This document shows, piece after piece, positions 25,177 through 36,027 of a DNA stretch of 64,000 nt (positions are counted from its first letter, which is position 1; every line of letters starts with the position of its first letter). The translations under genes were made by a program, and so were the position numbers. Origin of the DNA: Aegilops tauschii subsp. strangulata (Eukaryota; Streptophyta; Magnoliopsida; Poales; Poaceae); the NCBI RefSeq assembly GCF_002575655.3, contig NC_053037.3, positions 446,059,793 through 446,123,792 of the forward strand. Direction: 5' to 3'. A model generated the notes under the pieces. It saw only the letters and a program-made list of their open reading frames with translations, made no database searches and was not told where the DNA came from.

Positions 25177-27025
25177 TTAGGAGGATCCCAGGCAGGAGGC
25201 CTGCGCCTCGTTCGATCTGTATCCCAGTTTGTGCTAGCCTTCTTAAGGCAAACTTGTTTAACTTATGTCTGTACTCAGATATTGTTGCTTCTGCTGACTC
25301 GTCTGTGATCGAGCACTTGTATTCGAGCCCTCGAGGCCCCTGGCTTGTATTATGATGCTTGTATGACTTATTTATGTTTTAGAGTTGTGTTGTGATATCT
25401 TCCCGTGAGTCCCTGATCTTGGTCGTACACATTTGCGTGCATGATTAGTGTACGGTCAAATCGGGGGCGTCACACCATCCCACCCAACCAGCCCGTCAGC
25501 CCGCCCGCTCCCCACTGGCCTATGACCTACCCCCCCCATACCCCGAAAACCTAGCAACACCCCACTCCCCAAATGTTTCTCTCGTCCCCCCCCCCCCCCC
25601 CGCTGGATCTGGATCGAGCATCGATCCCCTCGCTCCACCAGCGCCGGCACACACCCACGCTCACGGCGGGCAGCGCCCCACCACGCCCCGTGCGCCTCCT
25701 AGCTCCCGCCGGCGATCTCGCCAACCTCCTCCGCCGCACCCCGCACTGGCCGACCTTGCTGGAGACCAGTTGCCTCCTCACGGCTAGCCATCGCCTTGCG
25801 CCCCGGCCTCCTCCTTGCCCGTGCGCCTGACCGCGTCGGGGCCAGGCTCGCAGCCTTGGCGCTCGTCGTCGTCGCCCATTCCGGCCGCCTCATCACCGCA
25901 CTGGACCGAGTCGGGGGAGCCTCAACGCCGTCGCCCTCGACCTTCTTCCTCGGATACATCCGCCGGTCGCCGCCCGCTCTGACCCCGTCACCGGTGCCGC
26001 CTCGCCAGACCTCCCCGGCCGCCTCCCCGCCGGACTACCTCGAGCCACGACGCCCCCTTCTCACCAACGATCGTGAGAACCCCCACCCCCAGTTTCCCTC
26101 TACTCCCCTGTGCACGCTCACCGCCGGACTGCGTTCCCGCTGCTGCTCTGCACAATCCTAGCGTCCTAGCGGCCTCCGCCCGCGCCCACGCTGTCCCCTG
26201 CACTCCGCTGATCCGCCACGGCCGCGCCGCAGACCCCCCTGCTGCAGCGCCCGTCGCTGTCTCCGGCGAGTGCGCGCCCCGGCTCGCCGCTGCCTAGATC
26301 GCCCGAGCGCCCTGTCGGGTGCGCCCCCGCAGGCCAGCGCCCGTTCGGGCTACGCCCGCGCCCGCTATGGCCCTCTGGGCCAATGACAGTGGGGCCCCAC
26401 GCCCTAGAACGTTTAAAAAAAAGAGAAAAGGGAAAATGAATATAATTAATTAATTAATTAGTGTATTAATATTAATTCTGTCTAATTAAACTAAACAAAT
26501 TTAGTTAACCTAATCAAGTAATTAAACTAATTAGTTTTTTTTAAATTAAATCTGTGTCAATAACAAATGGGGCCCACGCGTCAGTTTGACCCAGTCAACA
26601 GACTGTTGACTGCTGACATCATGCTGGTGTCATGCTGATGCTGTAGAACCTATTTTTGATTTAAATTAAATCTGTTAAATCCTGAAAATGATTAAATCCT
26701 TTTTTAAATTAATATAAAATAAACCGCAACTCGGATGAAAATAGTTTGTACATGAAAGTTGCTCAGACCGACGAGACGAATCCGGATACGCAGCATGTTC
26801 GTCCGCCACGCATCCCTAGCATAGCGAACACGCAACTTTCCGCCTCCGGTTCATCTGTCCGAAAACGCGAAACACCGGGGATACTTTCCCGGATGTTTTC
26901 CCCCTTCGCCGGTATCTCCTCCTACCGCGTTAGGGCACACCTAACACCGTTGTTTGCTTGTCAGGCATCATTATGCATCTGTTTGCTTTGTATTCATTAT
27001 TTCTTCCCCCTCTTCTCTCCGGTAG

Positions 27026-27103
27026 ACTACGAGACCGACGCCGCTACTGGTGCCCTGACCGACTACGGTGTTGACGACCCATCCTTCTTGCCAGAGCAAC
27101 CAG
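27026..27103 (+). other. Acidic exon-like segment A in LARD 3' LTR
   Basis: 78 nt after CTCTCCGGTAG, in the same frame as the 5' LTR copy with two replacement changes (A/T and P/L). It is followed by GCAAGC and a poly-C run of variable length that would break any continued reading. This fits an exon end there. Confidence 0.45.
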
Positions 27104-28338
27104 GCAAGCCCCCCCCCCTTGATCACCAGATACCGCCTATTCTTCTCTACTACTTGCATTAGAGTAGTGTAGCATGTTACTGCTTTCGATTAATCCTATT
27201 CCACTGCATAGCTTATCATTGTTGCTACAGTTGTTACCCTTACATGCTATCCTACTGCTTAGTATAGGATGCTAGTGTTCCATCAGTGGCCCTACACTCT
27301 TGTCCGTCTGCCATGCTATACTACTGGGCTATGATCACTTCGGGAGGTGCTCACGGGCATATGCTATATACTTTATACTCTTACATGACTTATGATACTA
27401 TTCGGAGATGGGGGCAGAAGGGGCAGGTGGCTCCATCCCGGTAGAGGTGGTCCTGGGTTCCCGACGGCCCCCGACTGTTACTTTGTGGCAGAGCGATAGG
27501 GCAGGTTGAGACAACCTAGGAGAGAGGTGGGCCTGGCCCTGGTCGGCGTTCACAGATACTTCAATTAACAGGCTTAACGAGATCTTGGTATTTGATCTGA
27601 GTCTGGCCACTGGCCTATACGCACTAACCAACTACGCGGGAACAGTTATGGGCACTCGACGTCGTGGTATCAGCCGAAGCCTTCGTGACGTCAGTGACTG
27701 AGCGGCGTGCGCCGGATTGGAACGTAAGCCTGCTCTTGTATTAAGGGGGCTAGTTCTGCTTCCGGCCACCCTCGCAACGTGCAGGTGTGCAATGGGCGAT
27801 GGGCCCAGACCCCTGCGCCATAGGATTTAGACCGGCGTGCTGACCTCTCTGTTGTGTCTAGGTAGGGCTGCGACGTGTTGATCATCCGAGGCCGAGCATG
27901 ACCCAGGAAAGTGTGTCCGGCCAAATGGGATCGAGCGTGTTGGGTTATGTGGTGCACCCCTGCAGGGAAGTTTATCTATTCGAATAGCCGTGCCCCTCGG
28001 TAAAAGGACGATATAACCCGGTGATTGCTCTCTAACAGGGCGACGAGGAGGGGATCGCCGGGTAGGATTATGCTATGCGATGCTACTTGGTGAACTTACC
28101 ATCTACTCTCTTCTACATGCTGCAAGATGGAGGTGGCCTGAAGCGTAGTCTTCGACAGGACTAGCTATCCCCCCTTATTCCGGCATTCTGCAGTTCAGTC
28201 CACCGATATCGGCCCCTTTACACAGATACCCATGCATATGTAGTGTAGATCCTTGCTTGCGAGTACTTTGGATGAGTACTCACGGTTGCTTTTCTCCCTC
28301 TTTTTCCCCTTTCCATTCTACCTTGTTGTCGCAACCAG

Positions 28339-28439
28339 ATGCTGGAGCCCAGGAGCTTTGACGCCACCGTCGACGACGACTACTACTGCATCGCGGGTGT
28401 CTACTCCTACGTGCAGGCCGCGCTGACGACTAGGAGTAG
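28339..28439 (+). other. Exon-like segment B in LARD 3' LTR (frame broken)
   Basis: It has the same shifts as the 5' LTR copy at 16684-16784; the final TAG is at 28437-28439. Confidence 0.4.
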
Positions 28440-28817
28440 TTTAGGAGGATCCCAGGCAGGAGGCCTGCCCCTATTTCGATCTGTATCCCAGTTTGTGCTA
28501 GCCGTCTTATCGCATCTTGTTTAACTTATGTCTGCACTCAGATATTGTTGCTTGCGCTGACTCGTATCTGATCGAGCACTTGTATTCGAGCACTTGTATT
28601 TGAGCCCTCGAGGCCCCTGGCTTGTATTATGATGCTTGTATGACTTTTTTATTTTTAGAGTTGTGTTGTGATATCTTCCCGTGAGTCCCTGATCTTGATC
28701 GTACACGTTTGCGTGTATGATTAGTGTACGATTGAATCGGGGGCGTCACAAAACGGCCAACCCACACGGTGGCTCACAAATCGTAGTGTACTGCGAGCCA
28801 CCCGCCAGCCCCCAGAC

Positions 28818-28850
28818 GCACACACCCACACACACACACACCCACACACC
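28818..28850. repeat. (CA)n/(CCCACA)n microsatellite
   Basis: A run of CACACA units interspersed with CCCACA over about 33 bp. Confidence 0.85.
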
Positions 28851-29469
28851 GCGAATCCACCGCAACTACGATGCATGTTAAATAATCCTACGGTGAACAT
28901 ATGTTACCAAAGGAGGGACGTTTTAATTTTGAAGAAATAAGAGACCATTAAGACATTTTAGTACATTAATTGATCGATTTTCTATGGGTATAATGTGCAA
29001 AAATCAAATTTGAGCTACATGCACACGGGACAGTGCACCTAAAAATGGATTGCAAAAACACATGTGTCTCATTGGGTGCATGTTTTACTCCCTGTGCAAG
29101 AAATTTCAAACATTGAGAATCTTTTGATTTTTAAATTCTAGTACATCCAAAACTTATTTGAAGTTCATGAAACTTATCGTGTTGTCATATGGACACCAAT
29201 ACAAAGTGGCATTGTACTTTATTTTGGTCAAATTTGAGACCAGTTTTGATGTAATCTTTATCTAATTACAAATGGGAGATTATTAATAATTGGGAACAAG
29301 TATCCCAAACGAATTATTTATTTGAACCGTGAGCGTTAGACCAACAATGGATATGTGCCATGCTTCGGTTAAGCAATAAAGCGGCAACATTAATCATCCA
29401 AACAGAAAAACAATATACGTGCCGCCACATGACCTGTGTGCCGCGCGAGCAGGCGTGAGTTGACAGGAC

Positions 29470-29640
29470 GCATGCGAGCAGTCCACCGCGCAGGCAAACC
29501 GAGAGGCATGCGTGCAGGTGTTTGAATTGACTGAGGCGTGCTCGCTGCACAGTGTCATCGGGAGACGTGTGAGTAGCTGTGTGAAACGGCGGTAGGCATG
29601 CCAGCAGTCCGGTGCGCAGGCTCACCGGGAGGCAAGCCAG
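29470..29640 (+). repeat. Imperfect promoter repeat, period about 126 bp
   Basis: The blocks starting at 29470 (GCATGCGAGCAGTCC...) and 29596 (GCATGCCAGCAGTCC...) share the order GCATGC-AGCAGTCC-GCGCAGGC-ACCGGGAGGCA with substitutions. They lie 140-310 bp upstream of the zf-XS start codon. Confidence 0.65.
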
Positions 29641-29783
29641 CGGTTTGACCGCCGCCACCTCTCTCCCACTACTCCATATTAATGGTGTGCCTGAGCGGCC
29701 GCCCCCCATCCTCTCCGCACACACAATCCTCTCTCTCCGCTTGCATCCTCGACGCCGCTCTCAGTCCTCAAAGCCGTCAGTGT

Positions 29784-30758
29784 ATGAGGATGCCGCCGAA
29801 GTGCCCCATCGGAGGGAGTGGCGACGTCGGGGCTGCTGAAGCACCGGAGCACGGCGTGGAGATGGAGATAGAGGTTGCCGTCACCGGCCGCGAGTTATCG
29901 CTGCACACTAACGTCGTCGACGGCGTCGAGCTTCCACAACCGGAGGCGGAGTTCCACACCGACTCTGGTGACGACTCGGGCGACGACCCCGGCGACAACT
30001 CCGACGACCAATCCGGCGACGACTTCGACGATGACGAACAACTGGTTAGTCATCTATACCCATTTATGTGTCAAATAGATCCTAGGGTTTCTCTGGTTAC
30101 TCCTGCCTCCCCCTTTTTGGAATAGAAATCCTATCGTTATGTCCACCCAATCCATGAAATCTGAGTAAGTTCCGTTAGATCCGTGTAGTGTATTGATTGT
30201 TTGAATGGTACAAGTGATAAGTGATTAGTTGTTTCATCTGTGCGAATGATTTCTGCTAGTAATCCGACTAGGGTTAGTGTTCGTGCTAATAATTCCTAGC
30301 CAGGACTTGACAATTGATTTTGAATGACCTACATATGTTTGTGCCATTATTTTCTTCAAGGTTGGTCTGTACATTGACGACTATGCTTAAAAATTGAACC
30401 ATAATCTCTGGATATGCATAAATAAATAGCGATAAATTCCTAATCCTACTTCACGGCATGTAAACATTGAATTGATGCCAAATTTGTTTTACTATTTGTA
30501 TAGGTGTTGTCTGACGATCTGGACATCGAGGATGAAGATGGCCAGAGGAGGTACAAGAGGCAAATCCTGAGGGAGCTTTATGCGGGAAAGCATGACAGGC
30601 GTATTAGGACTTGGAACGGCGGCTATCGATGCCCATTTTGCAACCACAAGATTCATGACGCGTATCTAAGTGTTCTGGCGCATGCAAGAGGACGGAACGT
30701 TGGCTCCTTCAAACAGAAGTATTCTCGCAGGGTGGCGCACGGCGTGTACGCTGAGTAA
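29784..30758 (+). CDS. zf-XS zinc-finger domain protein, two exons
   Basis: Exon 1 is 29784-30044 (ATG in TGTATGAGG; a second in-frame ATG lies at 29790). The intron is 30045-30503 (GTTAGT...TATAG) and exon 2 is 30504-30758. The phase-0 join gives 171 residues. Residues of about 55-85 are an acidic D/G/S-rich repeat (GDDSGDDPGDNSDDQSGDD). Exon 2 holds a zf-XS finger: YRCPFCNHKIHDAYLSVLAH, then ARGRNVG. That finger is known from SGS3/FDM-type RNA-directed DNA methylation proteins, where it precedes the XS domain. No XS or coiled-coil domain follows, so this is a small truncated relative. The stop TAA at 30756 follows YAE; the next codons would read L-E-K-H then TAA, suggesting a recent premature stop. 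RNA-binding function is not claimed. Confidence 0.7.
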
Positions 30759-30977
30759 CTGGAGAAGCATTAAGATCGTGCCGGCCTGTGAGATGAGATG
30801 TGGGATCGAACTATGTACGCTTGAGTATGCTTATTAATGACAGTTGAACTATGTACTTATGGTTGAACTATGCTTGTGTACGTGTACGCTTATTATTTAT
30901 GTCTGAGTATGTTTAATCTATGTTTACTTATGTCTAACCGTGGGATATGGATGCAATCAGTTCGGTTGATGGAATCT

Positions 30978-31199
30978 ACCTCCGTCTTGGTTTCATGGTC
31001 CCCTTTGTAATTTGTGCTAAATTTTGACAAACAGTTTAACTGACAAAATGTTAGTGCAGGTCAGCAAAATTATATCGTTGGATGGGTATTTGAGCATCAA
31101 TGATATAATTTTTGGTGACATGCATAAACATTTCTTAGTTAAATTTTTGGTCAAAATTTGGTAAAAATTACAAAGGGGGCCAATAAACCAGGACAGAGG
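30978..31199. mobile_element. Stowaway-like (Mariner) MITE, 222 bp
   Basis: The terminal inverted repeats start CCTCCGTCTTGGTTTCATGG and end CCAATAAACCAGGACAGAGG, with inner inverted sequence (GGTCAAAATTTGG and its complement). The flanking dinucleotide TA (30976-30977 and 31200-31201) is the expected Mariner target duplication. It is noncoding and lies between the zf-XS and F-box modules. Confidence 0.8.
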
Positions 31200-31204
31200 T
31201 AGTA

Positions 31205-31300
31205 CGTCAATCACACACGGTTCCCAAAATTGGAACCGTGTGCAATGACTTTCATTTTGCATGTTGCATCAATCACACATGGTTGGCTCTAGCAAACCGT
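31205..31300. repeat. CACTA-type subterminal motif cluster
   Basis: CACACACGGTTCCCAAAATT is followed by the inverted GGAACCGTGTGCAATG and then CACACATGGTT. The AACCGTGTG/CACACGGTT motif also fills the CACTA terminus at 58490-58948 and recurs near 34840-34980. It probably marks an internal module boundary of the same transposon, or a separate remnant. Confidence 0.4.
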
Positions 31301-31648
31301 CGCCTCCAAAATTCTTTGTGGGACAGAAAACCATCACCACCCAATTCAAAAAAGAAAAAAGAAAACCCTCACCGTCCCCACGTCCCAAAAACCCTCACCC
31401 CACCCGCCACCCCCTCCGGTCCCCATTCACACCTGCACAAGCTCCTCCGCGTCTATGCATGGCACCGCCTATCGCGGTGGTAACCACTTAGATCGCCGCC
31501 TGTCGCCGCCGCTAGGCTGCTGGCAAAGCCCACCGCATTTCGCCACTTCCGCTTGCCACCGCCTATCGCCATCAAGTTTCTCGACGCTGCTCGCGGTCGA
31601 CCCAGCTCCGCTCGGTTGGGGAATCTGCCGTACTGAGGGTTCTTTCTC

Positions 31649-32478
31649 ATGGACAACAAGGTAACTAATTTAATGAGATATTATCTCATCTCTTATCCTA
31701 GTTCATCTGCCTCCTTTAATCACCCGGCCAAAATCGCCGTGAATTCATTATTATTCGAGCTGATTTGAGGGTTTTCTTCCATTCATAGAGTGTACAGTGT
31801 GCGGACACATAAGGACTTTGCGGTCTCCGCCAGACATTCCATCTCACCGTACCACATGACTTGAGGATGAGCGCGCTATGTTTGATCTCACCCTAAATCG
31901 GTTGGCATGGCCTACTTTCCTGAACATATTCTAAATATTGCTACATTTGGATAAAAGGTGGCACATGCACCATATACGTCAAAGGGGATTTCCCCCCTCT
32001 TCTTTCTATATTAAGCAAATTAATGATGTATTGTTCTTTTGATTACTCTCATATTTCCATGACATCATGTTTATCCTATCTGTTTAATTATAGATTTTTG
32101 TCCTTGAGTTTCAACTACTATACAATTCTTTCAATTTGTGACCATATTTTCATGTTACCATATTTTCTTTAACAATCCTACCATTTTCTGCAGCGCGTCC
32201 CTTGCTATGCAACAGAATCTGTAGTGCAAAATCTTTCCCTTTACATAAATCAAGACTGCAGGGATGTCATACTGAACACAAACCATGGATTTACAATCGT
32301 TGCTACTATAAGACTTGATGAACGTGGTGACTCCTATTTTGGCACTGGCTTTTGGAAAGAAATACCTAAGTTTTATGTACTGAGATTGGCACTATAATTG
32401 CACTGCACATAAAAGGGCCTAGTCATGAGATATATGCTAACTTCCCCGACGATATCATCCGTCCAGACTTTGTTCGAA
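31649..32478 (+). pseudogene. B3-like N-terminal exons upstream of the F-box exon (frameshifted)
   Basis: A short first exon ATG-GAC-AAC-AAG (31649-31660) ends at GTAACT. After an intron ending TTTCTGCAG at 32193, exon 2 (32194-32478) reads RVPCYATESVVQNLSLYINQ, then HGFTIVATIRLDERGDSYFG and TGFWKEI. After a shift near 32375 it reads EIGTIIALHIKGPSHEIYAN and FPDDIIRPDFVR, ending at a strong donor (GAA|GTAAGT). The strand-helix-strand pattern with W in the middle resembles a B3 DNA-binding fold, but that is pattern recognition only. The donor at 32479 and the acceptor before 32667 join in phase with the F-box exon once the one-base shift is allowed for. One ancestral gene therefore plausibly encoded both parts. 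Confidence 0.45.
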
Positions 32479-32666
32479 GTAAGTTTTATTTTCAAGTATC
32501 TGCATGTTGACTTACCTAGCAATATCAAATGAATTGTGTAGTATTTAAGCAACCAATTGTTATTCCATTTTCTTACTATATTCCTACCTAATAACTTCTA
32601 GTTACCAATACACTTTTATATTGCCCTGTTTTAACTAAATATTCCCTGTACTCCCACTTCTATCAG

Positions 32667-34561
32667 AAAGCGCCGCTGACAAGGAGACTTCGGAGGTGGA
32701 GAACGGGGCTGCCAACAAGCGGGGGCGTGGCGAGCAAGAACCGCAAGCGACTCCAGCAGGCCTAGACTTCATCAGCAACCTCCCCGATGATATGTTGACA
32801 GTCATCATCTCCCTCCTCCCAATCAAATATAGGGCGCGGACAACCATCCTTTCCCGGCGGTGGTGCCCCCTATGGAATTCCACCCCTCCCGACCTCATTG
32901 ACACCCACGAGCTCTGTCATGGCTATCGCAAAAGCTTGGATGCGTTCTCCAAGATCCTCGGCAGTCACCTTGGCCCAACCAGAGGCCTTAGAGTGGGTAA
33001 GTTCCGTTCCAACGACAAGGACCGAGCCAAGCTTGACGACTGGTTTGGATCCCCCGCCCTAGATCAGCTCGAGGAGCTCACTTTTGATGATGGGCATATG
33101 TGCTTGCTGCCAACGTCCGCGCTCCGCCTCGCACCCACGTTGCGCGTTGCCAAGTTCAGGAACTGCCATTCCCCCACCCTTAATGACGCGCTCGCTCTTA
33201 TTCTACCACGACTGAAGCACCTTGAGCTCGTCGCCCTCTGCCTCCCAAATGATGACATGGAGCGCCTGCTCCGTGGCTGTACTGCACTCGAGTACCTTCG
33301 TCTTCAGGTGATCAATGGGTTGAGTAGCTTCCACATCACCTCCATGACTCTCTGGACTATTTATGTGTGTTGCTGGTGCGGCAGGAAGACATCAAAAGAT
33401 GTGTACCACGGTATGGTCCTTGAGGACACACCTGCACTTGAGAGATTACTTGTAGTTGATCAAGAAGGTCCAACAAGAATCAATGTCATTTCTGCGCCGA
33501 AATTGACAGTGGTGGGCTACTCGTCTGACAAATACTCCGAACTTGTTATTAGATCCACACCAGTTCAGGTACAACAGCCGTCTTCTACCTCTCCTTCGAC
33601 AAATTAACATTATTTCTAATTTTGAAGGTGTTTGTTCGTCTGTCATCCAGAAAATGATTCCGGCAAGCTTGACTCCGAAACTGCGCACAGTGAAGGTCTT
33701 GGCACTAGAATCTATCGGCCCCAACCTGGAGCAAGTTGTCAGTTTCCTAAGATGCTTTCCGTGCCTGGAGAAGCTATATATCAAGGTGATGTTCCTTTCC
33801 TGTTAAATGTTAACCATAAGGGAGTTCAATTTGTGACACCTTTTTCCAAGTTTACAATGACAATATACTACGATTTCTGAAGGATTCTTTTGGAGGATTT
33901 CAGCACATACATGTCCCCCCATATTGGTTGCTTGATCCATATGGTTACAATCCATAAGCATTTCTCCTTTGGATTCATCTGTACTAGTTTTCTTAGGGAA
34001 CTTTTCATCCACTCCAACCTCTTGTGAAGAAGGCTACATTTTTCTAGAATGTAATGAAATGCCCATGTTAATCATGTCAGATCGAAGATGGCATGTTAGT
34101 GCATTTTACAAATCCTGCAAACCAAATAGGCCTGTAGTAGTGTGCAAAACTGCATATAGACACTAACACGTTTTCTTCTTTTGCAGATAAGATTAGGCCC
34201 AGTGGTGGATAATGTGATACAATATAACAATCACGTCGAATGCCTAAATCTACATCTCTCAGAAATTACTTTGAACTCCTACCGAGGGACCTTATCGGAA
34301 ATTATATTCGCCAGGTTCTTTGTTTTGAGAGCAAAGGTGCTGAAGGTAATGAGGTTTGCCCTACATTTATTTCACAAAAATGAATGGTTTGTTGATCAGC
34401 GCCGACGCCTGGGGCAGAATGGAATAGGCTCCGAAAATGCTGAATTTCATTTTGGAACTTCAGATGACAGAGTAATCAGAAGTCATTGTGTCAACCCCAT
34501 ACATGACTTCTCAGTGGCTGACCCCTTTGCAAAAATTATGAGGTTTCGAAACCAGACTTAG
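32667..34561 (+). CDS. F-box/LRR (FBD-type) protein gene
   Basis: Three exons: 32667-33568, 33651-33785 and 34187-34561, with introns GTACAA...CATCCAG and GTGATG...TTTGCAG, both joins in phase 0. The F-box is near codons 33-65 of the first exon (FISNLPDDMLTVIISLLPIK, then TTILSRRWCPLWNSTP). A leucine-rich middle follows (LEELTFDDGHMCLLPTSALR, LPRLKHLELVALCLPNDD), then an FBD-like C-terminal half (TVKVLALESIGPNLEQVVSF, LHLSEITLNSYRGTLSEIIF). Plant F-box proteins of this kind are substrate adaptors of SCF ubiquitin ligases; the target is unknown. The first exon starts at an acceptor (CTTCTATCAG|AAAG), not at an ATG, so the start must lie in the upstream B3-like exons. Those carry a frameshift, so the gene may be non-functional as a whole although this part is open. 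Confidence 0.72.
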
Positions 34562-35425
34562 AAGTAGTAATATTAGTTCGAATCTCTCTGCTATCCATGT
34601 TTAGCGGATCAGCGCAAGCGTTTGCAGCTAATGAGCTGAATTTCATTTCTAATATCTGTTTGAACCTTGTAATCTTCAAATTTGAGCCACATAACTCTGG
34701 AATTTGAACCTTGTAACATTTTGAGCTTTTGTGGTACAATCGTTGAAATGGCATCGTATGAGACTCGTATATTGGTAGCACTATTTTGACCTTAATATGC
34801 AATGGTCTTAGATTTTATTAACCATTCTCGAATCTGTTTACCTTGTCGGTCTCAGAGCACACGATCTGTATAGCTAACTCGACTGCGATCTTCGACATTA
34901 TTGCACACTGTTGGTTTCTTCAACCGTGTACCCTGTAGATCGCAGAATTAATTATCGCACTCGAGTGTCCATCATGACCCTTCTGTGTAACTTTGACCTC
35001 ATCACCCACGGGTAAAATTATGACCGAAGTCATTCCACACACATCGTTTTTACATAGCTTTTTGCCAATAAACGCCCATGATTTGTCCCTCTTCTAGCCG
35101 AGGCGTGGCCAAACTAGCCGGGCAGGAAGCTAGTGCAGTAAACTGCGCGGTAGCGCGGGAACAGGCTCACCGACGATACATTTGGCGCCTCTTCCAGCCC
35201 ACGCGTGGTCAAATGAAATGTGTGCGGTGCGGTGTTGTCAAGCGTGCACTGGAATCCTCCGCTATGAACGTCGTGACAAGACATGACGATTATAGGCCGA
35301 CCGGCCCCCATTTATTACAGCGGCCATTTAACTCTTGTGTCTCTTCAACCTTTCGATCGCGCCCCACCATTGCAAGAAGCACACCCACCATGAGAAATTC
35401 TTAGAGGGTATCCTGCGTGGCTCCA
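34562..35425 (+). other. Spacer between F-box and exonuclease modules
   Basis: No gene. At 34850-34980 it carries GCACAC and AACCGTGTACCCTGTAGATCGCA, close to the CACTA terminal unit AACCGTGTGCCCTGCATCGCA near 58760. From about 35090 it is GC-richer and probably holds the exonuclease promoter and 5' UTR; no clear TATA box is seen. Confidence 0.45.
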
Positions 35426-36027
35426 ATGGCGCTCCGAGCGGCTGCCGACGATGAGCAGCAGTTCACCATGCATGCCATGGTGGACACCCACAGAAGATTC
35501 ATGGACCTCTCGGTGGTGTACACCAACGACCCGGTCTGGGTGGAGCACTCCATCCACATCATGGAGTTGTTGCTCACCGAGGCGAAGTACAAGGTGGTCA
35601 GGTTCGACTTCGAGTACACCCGCGCTCGTGTCAGGTCTCGTCCCAAGGTTGTCGTTGCCCAGATTTGCGTGCGCCACCACGTCCTCATCTACCATTACTG
35701 CCTGGCCACAAGGCCTTGCGAGCGTTTCGCTAGGTTTGTCAATAGCCCCCACTACATGTTCGCTACGGTGGACATCACCAACGACGTAAAGGCACTCGAG
35801 AAATCGGGCATCGCCTACCAGAATCTTGTCGGCATCCATGGCCAATACAAGATCTGGGGGAGCAAGGAGCATGAGAAGGACTCACTGGTTCACCTCGCCA
35901 AGGCCATCATCGACCCCTACTATAGAGACATGAAGGATTCCTACAACAAGGACAAGCATGCCTGGCACTCGGCCTGGATGGAGATACTCGACAAAGCTCA
36001 CGTCATGTATGCGGCCAAGGAGGCGTA
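35426..36027 (+). pseudogene. 3'-5' exonuclease (DEDDy)-like gene, 5' part, cut by a Tat element
   Basis: It starts at ATG 35426 (MALRAAADDEQQF) and is open to the Tat insertion. Removing the element and one TSD copy makes the codon TA|C read through to 58448 in frame. RNase D/WRN-like features: the first acidic motif VVRFDFEYTRARV (D and E present), KVVVAQICVRHHVLIYHY as the next strand, TVDITNDVKAL for the second motif, and YAAKEAY where Y-x3-D would be expected. The last catalytic aspartate is therefore glutamate. Homologous single-exon proteins are common in grasses. Nuclease activity is doubtful even before the insertion. Confidence 0.7.

Larger units (their letters stand above)
21767..25474 (+). 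mobile_element. Nested solo LTR, related LARD/chromovirus subfamily
   Basis: 3708 bp from TGTAACACCCTGAGG to GGGGGCGTCACA, flanked by a perfect ccatc duplication (21762-21766 and 25475-25479). Its order of domains matches the LARD LTRs: AT-rich, then GC-rich, then a shared CTCGGATGAAAATG...GACGAGACGAATCCG block, then two exon-like segments. The 5' 1.3 kb is diverged, so it is a distinct subfamily. No interior is present. Confidence 0.92.
13289..28750 (+). mobile_element. Complete non-autonomous LTR element (LARD, Sukkula-like)
   Basis: Both LTRs (13289-17081; 21271-21766 plus 25480-28750), a primer site, a noncoding interior of about 4.2 kb and a polypurine tract are present. A perfect 5-bp TSD (aaacg) flanks it at 13284-13288 and 28751-28755. 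LTR lengths are 3793 and about 3767 bp after removing the nested insertion. Very long LTRs around a noncoding interior are the definition of a large retrotransposon derivative, and Sukkula of barley/wheat is the closest remembered family. The primer site and the sequence before the 3' LTR resemble those of the Tekay element at 37489-51441. Confidence 0.88.
25480..28750 (+). mobile_element. LARD 3' LTR, part 2
   Basis: It resumes with CCACCCAACCAGCCC after the nested LTR and ends GGGGGCGTCACA at 28750. It contains exon-like segments at 27026-27103 and 28339-28439. About 75 bp present in the 5' LTR are deleted after 28010. Confidence 0.9.
28756..29783 (+). other. Upstream region of the zf-XS gene
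   Basis: About 1 kb without a gene. It starts at the LARD target site and includes a CA microsatellite, an AT-rich middle (28900-29330) of unknown origin, and a GC-rich segment with direct repeats just upstream of the zf-XS start. The last 90 bp are pyrimidine-rich and look like a 5' UTR. No convincing TATA box is seen. Confidence 0.45.

Noticed and set aside
28756..28800. Left CACTA terminus just right of the LARD (TCGTAGTGTACTGCGAGCC)
   Set aside because: It lacks the CACTACTGCAGG order and a matching subterminal repeat array, so it is not supported.
29682..29783. An upstream in-frame ATG (29682) as the zf-XS start
   Set aside because: The extra 34 residues are low-complexity Ser/Pro and the DNA is pyrimidine-rich like a 5' UTR. 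The ATG at 29784 was preferred, with some uncertainty.
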